The notes under the pieces were generated by a model, which saw only the letters and a program-made list of their open reading frames with translations, made no database searches and was not told the origin of the DNA. From Bacteroidales bacterium (lineage in GTDB: Bacteria; Bacteroidota; Bacteroidia; Bacteroidales; UBA12077), in assembly GCA_003446015.1 (NCBI GenBank), contig DMBU01000147.1, positions 1 to 15,376 on the forward strand: DNA of 15,376 bases, read 5' to 3'. The position numbers and the translations under genes are program-made. Positions 7,262 to 15,165 of the stretch are shown piece by piece (position 1 is the stretch's first letter; the number at the start of each line of letters is the position of its first letter).

Positions 7262-7894
7262 ATGATAAACTTTTTAATAAGTTTCATATTAGTAGTCCTC
7301 CCGGTATCTTCTGATGTTAAATCATTTGAAGGTAGTATTGAACTGGTTCAGGAATCGTTTTATGATATCACTTATTTTACATATTTTGTTAAAAACGATA
7401 ATGTAAGAATTGATAAATTTGATAATTCTCATACATTAATTCAATCCTTATTAATAAACCTGGATAAAGAAGAAATCTTTGTCCTTAGTCCTTCTAAAAA
7501 CCTATACACTAAGGTAGAAATAAATAGTACCCCAAAATCAGGAGAAGAAAATTACGCCATCCTCAAAACTGAAAATTCGAGAATGGTTGGCGAGCACCTA
7601 TGTTATCAATGGAGAGTTAAAAACAAAGAAAGAAACACTGAAGTTGCCTACTGGGTATCTCAAAAGAACTTTTACTTTTTTGAAGAATTACTTAAGCTTA
7701 TTAATAGCACCGATAATACCTTTGAATTTTTTGAGAAAATCCCAGAAACACAAGGATTTTTCCCAATGTTAAGCGTCGAAAGAACCCTTCTTAGAAGAGA
7801 AAAATCCCGCCTTTGTGTTGTAAGAATAAGTGATAAACCCATAAACAACAATTTATTTGACATTCCCGCGAATTTCGAGCTCTTACGACGTTAA
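7262..7894 (+). CDS. Secreted DUF4412-like protein
   Basis: A 210-residue protein with a short hydrophobic N-terminus (about 3-15, signal peptide or anchor) and no other membrane segment. The body looks like the Bacteroidetes DUF4412/LolA-like beta-sheet fold: FEGSIELVQES opening, a KNDNVRIDKF segment, LINLDKEEIFVLSPSKNLYTKV, then a VGEHLCYQWRVK motif followed by EVAYWVSQ, which is how these proteins usually proceed. Function in this family is unknown; an envelope role is likely. Its stop codon overlaps that of the convergent LD-carboxypeptidase gene by 4 bp. The assignment rests on pattern recognition and is moderate. Confidence 0.6.
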   Translation: MINFLISFILVVLPVSSDVKSFEGSIELVQESFYDITYFTYFVKNDNVRIDKFDNSHTLIQSLLINLDKEEIFVLSPSKNLYTKVEINSTPKSGEENYAILKTENSRMVGEHLCYQWRVKNKERNTEVAYWVSQKNFYFFEELLKLINSTDNTFEFFEKIPETQGFFPMLSVERTLLRREKSRLCVVRISDKPINNNLFDIPANFELLRR

Positions 7895-8793
7895 TTTTTA
7901 AAAATGACTTTTCCCCGGCTAATTTCTAATTCAACTCCACTGCCCAGAATTAGAGAATAATTATTTTTAATATGGCCAACAGGGAAATTATAACACACCG
8001 GATAATTATATTCTGCTGTTGCATCACGAATGATTTCATATGCTGATTTCCCGAATGAAATTTGGTTATCTTTCATGTCTGTCATTCCTCCAACAATTAA
8101 ACCTTTCAGGTAATTCAATTTACCACTGTATTTCAAATTCATCATCATTCGATCAATATGATAAAGATATTCATCCAGATCTTCCAGAATCAATATTTTG
8201 TTTGTTGTATCAATATCATATTTTGTTCCTGCTATGCTATACAAAACCGATAAATTACCGCCAATTAGTTCACCTCTGGCTTTCCCTGTTCGATTAAATT
8301 CATGAGCTTCAATTTCGTATATATTTTGTTCTCCCCATAATGTCCTTTTTAATGTGAGTACAGCCTCATTTTCAGAAGCATCTTTTGGAAAATTAAAGGG
8401 CATAGTACCATGAATGGATTTAACTTTTAAGTTTTGATTCAGATGAGCATGCAAAGCTGTTATATCGCTATAGCCAACAAGCCATTTTGGGTTTTTTAGA
8501 AAAGTTGAAAAATCTAATAATTTAAGCGTTTTTACTGTGCCATATCCACCTCGTACACAAACAATTGCTTTTATTTCAGGGTTATCCATCATGTATTGTA
8601 GGTCTGCAGCCCGCTGTTCATCTGTTCCGGCAAATTGTCTGTCCTGTTCAAAGATGTTTTTCCCCAGTTCAACTTCCAATCCCCATCGTTCAAAAACTGT
8701 TATGGATGCCTCAATCTCATCTTGATAGATTTTTCGGGCAGGTGCAATTATTCCAATTTTATCACCCTTTTTTAAAAACGCAGGTGTAATCAT
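7891..8793 (-). CDS. LD-carboxypeptidase, peptidase family S66
   Basis: A 300-residue protein of the MccF/LdcA (S66) family, full length. The expected catalytic triad is visible: nucleophile S109 in the elbow VGYSDITALH, E204 in LILEDLDEYLYHIDRM, and H274 in FPVGHIKNN. Other hallmarks are GDKIGIIAPAR at the N-terminus, VRGGYGT (80-86) and GELIGGNLSVL (174-184). Such enzymes release the terminal D-alanine from murein tetrapeptides in the cytoplasm during peptidoglycan recycling; the MccF subgroup instead cleaves microcin-type nucleotide conjugates. With no microcin genes nearby, murein recycling is more likely. The gene is divergent from metG and convergent with the DUF4412-like gene. Confidence 0.93.
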   Translation of the reverse strand: MITPAFLKKGDKIGIIAPARKIYQDEIEASITVFERWGLEVELGKNIFEQDRQFAGTDEQRAADLQYMMDNPEIKAIVCVRGGYGTVKTLKLLDFSTFLKNPKWLVGYSDITALHAHLNQNLKVKSIHGTMPFNFPKDASENEAVLTLKRTLWGEQNIYEIEAHEFNRTGKARGELIGGNLSVLYSIAGTKYDIDTTNKILILEDLDEYLYHIDRMMMNLKYSGKLNYLKGLIVGGMTDMKDNQISFGKSAYEIIRDATAEYNYPVCYNFPVGHIKNNYSLILGSGVELEISRGKVIFKN

Positions 8794-8859
8794 ATGCTTT
8801 GTGTTATTATCTATGTAAAACTAAGTAATATTTATATCACGAAAAAAAATATTCCGTCG

Positions 8860-8867
8860 TATATTTG
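8860..8867 (+). promoter_or_regulatory. Bacteroidetes -7 promoter element for metG
   Basis: TATATTTG fits the Bacteroidetes sigma-A -7 consensus TAnnTTTG exactly and lies 43 bp before the ATG at 8911. The upstream -33 region is only weakly T-rich (TTTATA at 8831-8836). Its position inside the region an upstream start would translate supports starting MetG at 8911. Confidence 0.5.
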
Positions 8868-8910
8868 CCCGATATGCAAACAAATCAATAAAATAGAATC
8901 GAAAAATAAA

Positions 8911-10959
8911 ATGAAAAATCCAAAACGCTATTTAATCACTTCTGCATTACCCTATGCTAACGGCCCCTTACATTTAGGGCATATTGCCGGAGCATACTTA
9001 CCTGCCGATATTTATGTCCGATATTTAAAGTTAAAGGGAAACGATGTTGCATTCATTTGTGGATCGGACGAACACGGAGTTCCAATTACTTTGCGTGCTC
9101 GTAAAGAGGGTGTATCGCCTCAGGATATCGTTGATAAATATAATGCAATGATTAAATCTGCCTTTGAAGAATTTGGTATTGCATTCGATATATATCACCG
9201 AACTTCGGATCCATTGCATCACGAAACAGCCTCGGATTTTTTCAAAAAAATGAATGAAAAAGGCGAGTTTATAGAGAAAGAAGAAGAACAATTTTTTGAT
9301 GAACAAGAGCAACAGTTTTTAGCCGACAGATATATTATTGGTACTTGTCCAAAGTGTGGATACGAAGAAGCTTATGGTGATCAGTGCGAAAAATGCGGAA
9401 GCAGTTTAAGTCCACGCGAATTGATTAATCCAAAATCAAAACTTAGTGGAAATGTTCCTGTTTTAAAAACAACAAAACATTGGTATTTAGATTTAGAAAA
9501 ATATCAACATGAATGGCTTGAAGCATGGATTGATAGTCACAAAAAAGATTGGAAATCCAACGTATACGGACAATGTAAATCGTGGTTAAATTCAGGTTTA
9601 CAGCCTCGTGCGGTAACTCGCGATTTAGATTGGGGAGTTCCGGTTCCGGTAGAAGGAGCCGATGGAAAAGTGCTTTACGTTTGGTTTGATGCTCCTATTG
9701 GATATATTTCAGCAACCAAAGCCTGGGCAAAAGAAAACGGTAAAAACTGGAAAGATTACTGGCAAAGTGAAGATTCTCGCTTAATTCATTTTATTGGAAA
9801 AGACAATATTGTTTTTCATTGTTTGATTTTTCCTGCAATGTTAAAAGCACATGGTGATTATATTTTACCTGATAATGTCCCTGCTAACGAATTTTTAAAT
9901 TTAGAAGGCGATAAGCTTTCAACATCGCGTAACTGGGCTGTATGGATTCATGAATATTTGCTGGATTTCCCTGGCAAACAGGATGTATTGCGTTATACAA
10001 TTTGCGCAAACTCACCGGAACAAAAAGATAATGATTTTACCTGGAAAGATTTCCAGACCCGCAATAACAGTGAGCTTGTTGCCATATTCGGAAACTTTGT
10101 AAACAGAACACTGGTTCTTACCCATAAATATTATGAAGGTAAAGTTCCCGCTTGTGGCGAATTAACAGATTTCGATAAAGAAACCCTTGCTGAGATTTCT
10201 GTGATTAAAAACAATCTTGAGAAAAGCATAGAAAGTTTCCGTTTCCGCGAAGCAGTTAAAATTGCAATGGACTTAGCACGACTTGGAAATAAATATTTAG
10301 CCGATACCGAACCCTGGAAAGAGATTAAAACAGATGAAGAGCGGGTAAAAACAATTATGAATATTTCAATTCAGATTACCGCAGCTTTATCAATAATTAT
10401 GGAACCATTTTTGCCATTCACCGCTGAAAAGCTACGAAAATTTTTGAATATAGATAAGCTGAACTGGGATTTGGCAGGTAAGTCAGATTTAATAGAAGTT
10501 GGACATACTATTGGAAAAGCTGAGTTGCTATTTGATAAAATTGAAGACGAACAAATTGAAAAACAAATTCAAAAACTGATGGACTCAAAAAAAGCAAACG
10601 AATTAGAAAATAAAGTCATAGAAGCTGCAAAAGATAATATTTCGTACGACGAATTTGTAAAAATGGATATTCGCGTAGGAACTATTCTTGAGGCTGAACG
10701 AGTACCCAAAACCAATAAATTATTAAAGTTAAAAATTGATACAGGAATTGACCAGCGAATCGTTGTTTCAGGAATTGCTGTTGATCATAAGCCTGAAGAT
10801 ATTATTGGCAAACAAGTAAGCATTTTGGTTAATCTTGAACCAAGAAAAATTCGCGGAATCGATTCACAAGGAATGATTTTAATGGCCGAAGATGCAAGTG
10901 GCAAATTAAACTTTGTGGTGCCGGGTGATAAAACCACCAATGGTTCGGGAATAAAATAA
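8911..10959 (+). CDS. metG: Methionyl-tRNA synthetase
   Basis: A 682-residue class I aminoacyl-tRNA synthetase that charges tRNA-Met. Visible features are the HLGH signature (21-24), a zinc knuckle C146/C149/C159/C162 (CPKCG and CEKCG), and KLSTS (335-339) as the KMSKS-loop equivalent. An anticodon-binding helical region and a C-terminal Trbp111/EMAP-II-like tRNA-binding domain (about 578-682, VKMDIRVGTILEAE and VVSGIA) follow. That appended domain makes the long MetG form usual in Bacteroidetes. The reading frame is open back to 8794, but ATG 8911 was chosen because homologues start near MKNPKRYLITSALPYANG and a good -7 promoter element lies at 8860-8867. It appears to be a single gene. Confidence 0.97.
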   Translation: MKNPKRYLITSALPYANGPLHLGHIAGAYLPADIYVRYLKLKGNDVAFICGSDEHGVPITLRARKEGVSPQDIVDKYNAMIKSAFEEFGIAFDIYHRTSDPLHHETASDFFKKMNEKGEFIEKEEEQFFDEQEQQFLADRYIIGTCPKCGYEEAYGDQCEKCGSSLSPRELINPKSKLSGNVPVLKTTKHWYLDLEKYQHEWLEAWIDSHKKDWKSNVYGQCKSWLNSGLQPRAVTRDLDWGVPVPVEGADGKVLYVWFDAPIGYISATKAWAKENGKNWKDYWQSEDSRLIHFIGKDNIVFHCLIFPAMLKAHGDYILPDNVPANEFLNLEGDKLSTSRNWAVWIHEYLLDFPGKQDVLRYTICANSPEQKDNDFTWKDFQTRNNSELVAIFGNFVNRTLVLTHKYYEGKVPACGELTDFDKETLAEISVIKNNLEKSIESFRFREAVKIAMDLARLGNKYLADTEPWKEIKTDEERVKTIMNISIQITAALSIIMEPFLPFTAEKLRKFLNIDKLNWDLAGKSDLIEVGHTIGKAELLFDKIEDEQIEKQIQKLMDSKKANELENKVIEAAKDNISYDEFVKMDIRVGTILEAERVPKTNKLLKLKIDTGIDQRIVVSGIAVDHKPEDIIGKQVSILVNLEPRKIRGIDSQGMILMAEDASGKLNFVVPGDKTTNGSGIK

Positions 10960-10969
10960 TTTAAATACT

Positions 10970-11006
10970 AAATCCCCCTTAATCTCCCTTTAAAAAAGGG
11001 GAATTT
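10970..11006. repeat. C/G-tract dispersed palindrome after metG
   Basis: AAATCCCCCTT (10970-10980) and AAGGGGAATTT (10996-11006) are inverted arms with one mismatch. An inner CCCTTT/AAAGGG pair (10986-10991 and 10995-11000) offers an alternative fold. The text CCCCTTAATCTCCCTTTAAA with a following GGGG tract resembles short elements scattered between genes in many Bacteroidetes genomes; that likeness is from memory. It may stop metG transcripts and it ends 10 bp before the proposed sigma-factor start. Confidence 0.55.
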
Positions 11007-11016
11007 AAATATAAAA

Positions 11017-11616
11017 TTGGGAGAAACTGCAACATATAAAGGATTTAAAACCTGTCTGCCGACAGGCAAGATAGAAACCAAACAGGATTTCGAAAAACTG
11101 TTCAATGATCATTACAGTAATTTATGCGCGTACGCCAATAATTTTTTAAAAGATGTTGATGCATCCGAAGAAGTGGTTCAGGAAGTTTTATTTAAACTCT
11201 GGACGAACAAAGATTCTATCATCATTACCTCATCCATACAAAGTTATTTGTTCAGAGCGGTTCGAAATGCAAGCCTCAACGTGTTAAAACATATAAATAT
11301 TCGTGAAGATTATAAAGCTCAAAACGAATATGAACGCGATGATGAGCTTTCATCAGAAGATGAAATGATTGTTTCTGAGTTGGATCAGAAAATACGTGAA
11401 GCAATAGATCAATTGCCCATCGAACGTAAAAAGGTTTTTATTATGAGCCGCTACGATGGATTAAAATATAAAGAAATAGCAGATAAATTAAATATATCAG
11501 TCAGTACCGTAGAAAATCAAATGGTGAAAGCATTAAAGTTTTTACGTGATGAACTTAAGGATTATCTACCCTGGATAATTTTATTTTTTAGTGATTTTTT
11601 TAAAAATGGAGGATAG
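11017..11616 (+). CDS. ECF RNA polymerase sigma factor (Bacteroidetes FecI-like)
   Basis: A sigma-70 family ECF factor of up to 199 residues. Region 2 (about 24-92) shows FEKLFNDHYSNLCAYANNFL, the ASEEVVQEVLFKLW motif and IQSYLFRAVRNASLNVLK. Region 4 (about 123-176) has AIDQLPIERKKVFIMSR and a helix-turn-helix, YKEIADKLNISVSTVENQM. It should direct RNA polymerase to a small regulon when freed from the FecR-like anti-sigma encoded 39 bp downstream. There is no ATG before residue 117. TTG at 11017 is the best start seen, but codons 13-18 (CLPTGK) come from a CTGTCTGCCGACAG palindrome, so the true start could be a rare codon nearer residue 20. The last 15 residues are hydrophobic (WIILFFSDFF), as is common in Bacteroidetes paralogues. 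Confidence 0.9.
   Translation: MGETATYKGFKTCLPTGKIETKQDFEKLFNDHYSNLCAYANNFLKDVDASEEVVQEVLFKLWTNKDSIIITSSIQSYLFRAVRNASLNVLKHINIREDYKAQNEYERDDELSSEDEMIVSELDQKIREAIDQLPIERKKVFIMSRYDGLKYKEIADKLNISVSTVENQMVKALKFLRDELKDYLPWIILFFSDFFKNGG
11051..11069. repeat. CTGTCTGCCGACAG palindrome within sigma-factor 5' end
   Basis: CTGTC/GACAG arms (11053-11057 and 11061-11065) around TGC, within a CCTGTCTGCCGACAGGCAA stretch. It belongs to the same CCTGCC/GGCAGG palindrome type seen again at 14855-14895 and 15031-15045. Here it lies inside the proposed coding frame. Confidence 0.5.
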
Positions 11617-11655
11617 AGGTAAGTCCGTTTTGAATTGTCATACTATTGATAATAA

Positions 11656-12687
11656 ATGAATAAAAATTTTAGCCATATTGATGATCAGCTCCTTTTAAGA
11701 TTTTTGCTTGGAGAAGCAAATGAGGATGAAATGCATCAGGTGCAGGAATGGCTTCAATTATCCGAAGAAAATCAAAGCGTGTTGGATAGTTACGAAAATC
11801 TTTGGGCTGAAACCGGAAAGCTTACACCAAAACCTGTTGCTGTTGACACTCCTATGGTTTGGAAAAAAATGTCAAATAGAATTGATCTATACGAAGAAGA
11901 TAAAAAATCGGTTAAAACTATTTCTTTAAAATCTCGACTAACATTATTTTCATCAAGTATTGCAGCAGCAATAATTATTATGTTTGGAGTTTATCAGCTA
12001 CTATTAAAACAACCACAACAAATACTGATTGCAAGCACCGAAGAAGTACTGCACGACACCCTTCCTGATGGCACAAACATTGCATTAAACAAAAATTCTA
12101 ACATTACTTATCCTGAACAATTTACAAAAAACGAACGAAGAGTTAAACTCGAAGGAGAAGCTTTTTTCAAGGTAGAACACGATAAAGAAAAGCCTTTTAT
12201 TATTGAAACAGGAGATGCTTATATTCAGGTTCTCGGAACTTCATTTAATGTAAAAGCTTATGAAAACAACGAACTGGAAGTGATTGTAACTGAGGGATTA
12301 GTAAAAATATATACCGTCGATTCTGAAACTATGGATACATCAGCAATTCTTCTGAAAGCTGGTCAAAAAGGGAGAATCCGTGGTAATGAACAGAAACCAA
12401 TTTATGTTTCAGATAACATACCTGATGCCATTTTCTGGATGAATTACACCTTAATATTTAATGATACAGATCTGAAAAAGGTTTTCAACTTAATTGAAAA
12501 TTATTACAATGTAGAGATCAAAGTTAATAATGATAAAATTTATGATTGTCGTTTATCAACAACATTTACGAATAATTCAATCAACGATATTATCGAAGTA
12601 ATTGCAGCAACATTTGAGTTTGAATTTACTAAAGAAAATAATACATATACGATAAAAGGTGATTGCTGTGCAGCGAAGAAAAACTAA
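11656..12687 (+). CDS. FecR-like anti-sigma factor
   Basis: A 343-residue single-pass inner-membrane protein. A cytoplasmic N-terminus (about 1-90: LLLRFLLGEANEDEMHQVQEW, then VWKKMSNRI) binds the sigma factor, one helix follows (about 95-117), and the rest is periplasmic. Residues about 123-220 are the FecR domain: ASTEEVLHDTLPDGTNIALN, LEGEAFFKVEHDKEKPF and IQVLGTSFNVKAY are near-invariant features. Residues about 266-334 match the DUF4974 C-terminal domain (LIFNDTDLKKVFNLIENYYNVEI and a TTFTNNSINDIIEVI segment). It should hold the ECF sigma factor inactive until signalled from the outer membrane. It overlaps the downstream STN-domain gene by about 20 bp, indicating translational coupling. 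Confidence 0.95.
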   Translation: MNKNFSHIDDQLLLRFLLGEANEDEMHQVQEWLQLSEENQSVLDSYENLWAETGKLTPKPVAVDTPMVWKKMSNRIDLYEEDKKSVKTISLKSRLTLFSSSIAAAIIIMFGVYQLLLKQPQQILIASTEEVLHDTLPDGTNIALNKNSNITYPEQFTKNERRVKLEGEAFFKVEHDKEKPFIIETGDAYIQVLGTSFNVKAYENNELEVIVTEGLVKIYTVDSETMDTSAILLKAGQKGRIRGNEQKPIYVSDNIPDAIFWMNYTLIFNDTDLKKVFNLIENYYNVEIKVNNDKIYDCRLSTTFTNNSINDIIEVIAATFEFEFTKENNTYTIKGDCCAAKKN

Positions 12688-14740
12688 TTTAAAATTATTG
12701 ACACTGATTTTTTTGATGCTTTTATGCAATATGATTTATGCACAATCAAATTATTTGCACAAAAGAATAAATCTTTCGTTTACTGACATTCCTTTAGATA
12801 AAGCTTTGACACAGATTTCACAAGCCGGGAATTTTACTTTTTCTTATAACTCTAAAAATTTCGATGAGCAGCAATTAGTATCCTTAAATGTGGAAGATAA
12901 AACTATTGCAAGATCTCTTGATCAACTCTTTGACCATTCCGTTAATTATAAAGTAGTAGGAAGCCATGTTATTTTAATGAAGAAAAATCCTCCCGAATTA
13001 TTAAATAATGATAACAGACCAAATGAATATATCCTGACCGGATATGTTATAGATTCGCAAACAGGAGAAAAAATTAAAGAAGCAACTGTATACGAAGTTG
13101 ATGGCAGAATTGTAAGCTTGTCGAATTCCGAAGGGTTTTACTCCTTAACTGTTCCCTCAGAAAAAGATGTACACGGATTGAGTTACAGCAAACAAGGATA
13201 TCTTGATACCGTAATTATGGTAGAGCCAGCATATAAAAGCAGTTTTACTATTTACCTAAATCCTAAAAACATATCTGTTCAGAAGATAGAGTCTGTTAAT
13301 CCCAAATTAGAAGATCTTCATAATCGTCCGATGGTTGAGATGCTGATTCCAAAGGAATCAAAAATCATTTCCGACAATCTTGTAATTCACGATAACAGAA
13401 AATTCCAGATATCCTTAATTCCTTTTATTGGAACAAACCGTGAATTAAGCGGCTCCGTTGATAATTCATTGTCTTTTAATGTTTTGGCCGGGTATTCAGG
13501 TGGAGTTAATGGATTTGAACTTGGAGGATTATTAAATATTGTGCGAAGAAATATGCACGGTTCTCAAATCGCGGGTATTGCAAATTTAGTTGGAGGCAAC
13601 ACAAATCCCTTTCAATTGGCAGGATTGTTTAATTTAAATGGAGGATCAGTAACAGGAACTCAAATTGCTGGTATGAGTAATGTTGTACTTGACACATTAA
13701 ATGGAGTTCAGATTGCTGGTTTTAACAATACACTTCATGGTTACATGAATGGTGTTCAGCTTTCAGGATTTAATAATGTAACTACACAAAACGTTGATGG
13801 AGTTCAGTTAACAGGTTTTGCAAACGTCGCTTTAAAAGATGTTAAGTTTGGACAAGTAGCAGGTTTTGCTAACTATTGTAATCATGTAGATGGTGGACAA
13901 TTATCCGGATTCGCCAATGTAGCAAAAGGTGATGTGAACTGGGGTCAGGCAAGTGGATTTGCAAACTACGGTAACTCTGTTAAGGGATTTCAAATTGCCG
14001 GCTTTGCAAATGTTTCAGCGAATGAAGTATCGGGTGGTCAGATAGCAGGTTTTGGTAACTATGGTAAAACCGGAGGGAAATACCAGATTGCAGGTTATGC
14101 AAATATTGCAATGGAAGAAATCAACGGAATACAGCTTGCTCCTATGAATTATGCTAAAAAAGTAAAAGGATATCAACTCGGAATTTTTAACGTTTCCGAC
14201 ACGGTTGAAAGCGGATTACCAATTGGTCTGTTTTCTTTCGTAAAAAAAGGATTTCACCGTTTTGAAATATCAACAAACGATGTTTTTTATATCAATGCAG
14301 CTTATAAATTAGGTGTTCAAAAATTATATAACTCTATCCGGTTTGGATCTGACTTTTCAGAAAACCTTGCTGTTGGATATGGAATAGGAACACAATTTAC
14401 TATGAATAACAAGTTTAGATTTAATTTGGAATTATCTTCAGATTTAATTTTTGAAACAGATTCAATCGATTTGCAGGTATCATCAGATTTAACTTTTGAA
14501 TCTAGTTCTTTTCATGTAATAGGGACTCTAAATAAATTAACAACCAGCTTCGATTATAATTTGACTCAAAAAATCTCAATTTTTATCGGGCCATCCTTAA
14601 ATGTCTCCGTAATTTCATTTGATAACACCACAAATTCTTTTCCTAACATTGCTCCCTACTCATTTTACAACGAAACTTTTTCCAATACCCAGGTCAAAAT
14701 GTGGATAGGTGGAATTTTCGGAGCCTCATTTACCTTGTAA
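12668..14740 (+). CDS. STN/carboxypeptidase-regulatory protein with LA_2272-like surface repeats
   Basis: A secreted protein of about 690 residues. Domains in order: signal peptide (1-26, ending IYAQS); STN domain (about 33-105, INLSFTDIPLDKALTQIS), the module that FecA-type receptors use to touch FecR; carboxypeptidase-regulatory-like beta sandwich (about 122-197, LTGYVIDSQTGEKIKEATV); linker; 15 tandem 15-16-residue repeats of form G-x-Q-[IL]-[AS]-G-F-x-N (about 282-509), like the LA_2272 surface-repeat family; and a beta-rich C-terminus (about 516-690) that may be a small outer-membrane barrel. It lacks a TonB-dependent plug and 22-strand barrel. The start was set at GTG 12668 because AGGTGA lies 5 nt upstream; GTG 12659 is an alternative. 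It overlaps the anti-sigma gene, so it is the likely signal transducer for this sigma/anti-sigma pair; the signal is unknown. Confidence 0.88.
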   Translation: MQRRKTNLKLLTLIFLMLLCNMIYAQSNYLHKRINLSFTDIPLDKALTQISQAGNFTFSYNSKNFDEQQLVSLNVEDKTIARSLDQLFDHSVNYKVVGSHVILMKKNPPELLNNDNRPNEYILTGYVIDSQTGEKIKEATVYEVDGRIVSLSNSEGFYSLTVPSEKDVHGLSYSKQGYLDTVIMVEPAYKSSFTIYLNPKNISVQKIESVNPKLEDLHNRPMVEMLIPKESKIISDNLVIHDNRKFQISLIPFIGTNRELSGSVDNSLSFNVLAGYSGGVNGFELGGLLNIVRRNMHGSQIAGIANLVGGNTNPFQLAGLFNLNGGSVTGTQIAGMSNVVLDTLNGVQIAGFNNTLHGYMNGVQLSGFNNVTTQNVDGVQLTGFANVALKDVKFGQVAGFANYCNHVDGGQLSGFANVAKGDVNWGQASGFANYGNSVKGFQIAGFANVSANEVSGGQIAGFGNYGKTGGKYQIAGYANIAMEEINGIQLAPMNYAKKVKGYQLGIFNVSDTVESGLPIGLFSFVKKGFHRFEISTNDVFYINAAYKLGVQKLYNSIRFGSDFSENLAVGYGIGTQFTMNNKFRFNLELSSDLIFETDSIDLQVSSDLTFESSSFHVIGTLNKLTTSFDYNLTQKISIFIGPSLNVSVISFDNTTNSFPNIAPYSFYNETFSNTQVKMWIGGIFGASFTL
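13517..14194 (+). repeat. 15 tandem coding repeats of 14-16 codons
   Basis: Counting from each conserved Q (E in the first copy) to the next, the spacing is 16,16,16,16,16,16,16,15,16,15,16,15,16,14 residues. Copies 7-13 alternate between a 16-residue form, mostly ending its core FANV, and a 15-residue form, mostly FANY or FGNY, giving a 31-residue super-repeat. Core is Q-[ILV]-[AST]-G-F-[AN]-N. DNA copies have diverged, so the repeat is old or under protein-level selection. The regular period fits a beta-solenoid or stacked hairpins. Confidence 0.9.
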
Positions 14741-14764
14741 TTTTTTAGAACGCAAATGTAACAG

Positions 14765-14790
14765 ATCCTCTTTAAGAGGATTGTTGATTT
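14765..14790 (+). terminator. Possible terminator of the sigma/FecR/STN operon
   Basis: ATCCTCT (14765-14771) and AGAGGAT (14775-14781) form a perfect 7-bp stem with a TTA loop, 24 bp after the STN-protein stop codon. It is followed by TGTTGATTTTTGCTGATTT, a T-rich but interrupted tail. Its place and form suit an intrinsic terminator. Confidence 0.5.
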
Positions 14791-14854
14791 TTGCTGATTT
14801 ATATTTCCATGCTATTCTGAGATAACTTAAATCCGCGTGTGCAAATATGTGTAG

Positions 14855-14895
14855 CCTGCCTCACCGGTTTATGTGGTGTATGGCATGCAGGCAGG
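14855..14895. repeat. CCTGCCT/AGGCAGG hairpin repeat
   Basis: Outer arms CCTGCCT (14855-14861) and AGGCAGG (14889-14895) are perfect, and an adjoining inner pair CACC/GGTG (14862-14865 and 14875-14878) extends the stem with a 10-nt bulge. It is of the same sequence type as the palindromes at 11051 and 15031. Confidence 0.55.
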
Positions 14896-14995
14896 TCTGC
14901 GTTCTGTTTTAATTTGTTAATTCTGGATCACAGGATATAGTTGTGGAATATCATAATTACCAAATATTGATTTGATCATTTTTTATGATTTAAAT

Positions 14996-15025
14996 ACACT
15001 TTTTTGGCTTGACCCAAAAAAGTGT
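14996..15025. repeat. Perfect 12-bp inverted repeat with 6-nt loop
   Basis: ACACTTTTTTGG (14996-15007) and CCAAAAAAGTGT (15014-15025) pair perfectly around CTTGAC. A second, longer-range pair GCTTGAC/GTCAAGC (15007-15013 and 15054-15060) competes with it and would enclose the CCTGC/GCAGG hairpin. Elements with TTTTTTGGCTTGA followed by CCAAAAAAG recur between genes in many Bacteroidetes (from memory). It could act as a bidirectional terminator. Confidence 0.65.
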
Positions 15026-15030
15026 CAAAA

Positions 15031-15045
15031 CCTGCCAGCCGCAGG
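15031..15045. repeat. CCTGC/GCAGG palindrome
   Basis: CCTGC (15031-15035) and GCAGG (15041-15045) flank CAGCC. It is the third palindrome of this type in the window and is nested inside the GCTTGAC/GTCAAGC pair, forming one compound structure from 14996 to 15060. Confidence 0.5.
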
Positions 15046-15165
15046 CCATAGCCGTCAAGCTAAGAGGCAAAAGCATTGGCAATCAGATTTATATAATATA
15101 CACAATCCCCTATTTGGGGAATAATGTATTTTTCTCCATATTTATGTTTTTATTTTTGTTATAAA

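Noticed and set aside
8794..8910. 39-codon N-terminal extension of MetG containing a CPIC motif
   Set aside because: A TAnnTTTG promoter element lies inside it, and the family starts at the MKNPKRYLIT position; the cysteine pair is coincidental.
12659..14740. SusC/TonB-dependent receptor
   Set aside because: The STN and regulatory-like domains suggest one, but there is no plug domain and the remaining length is filled by repeats and a short beta-rich end.
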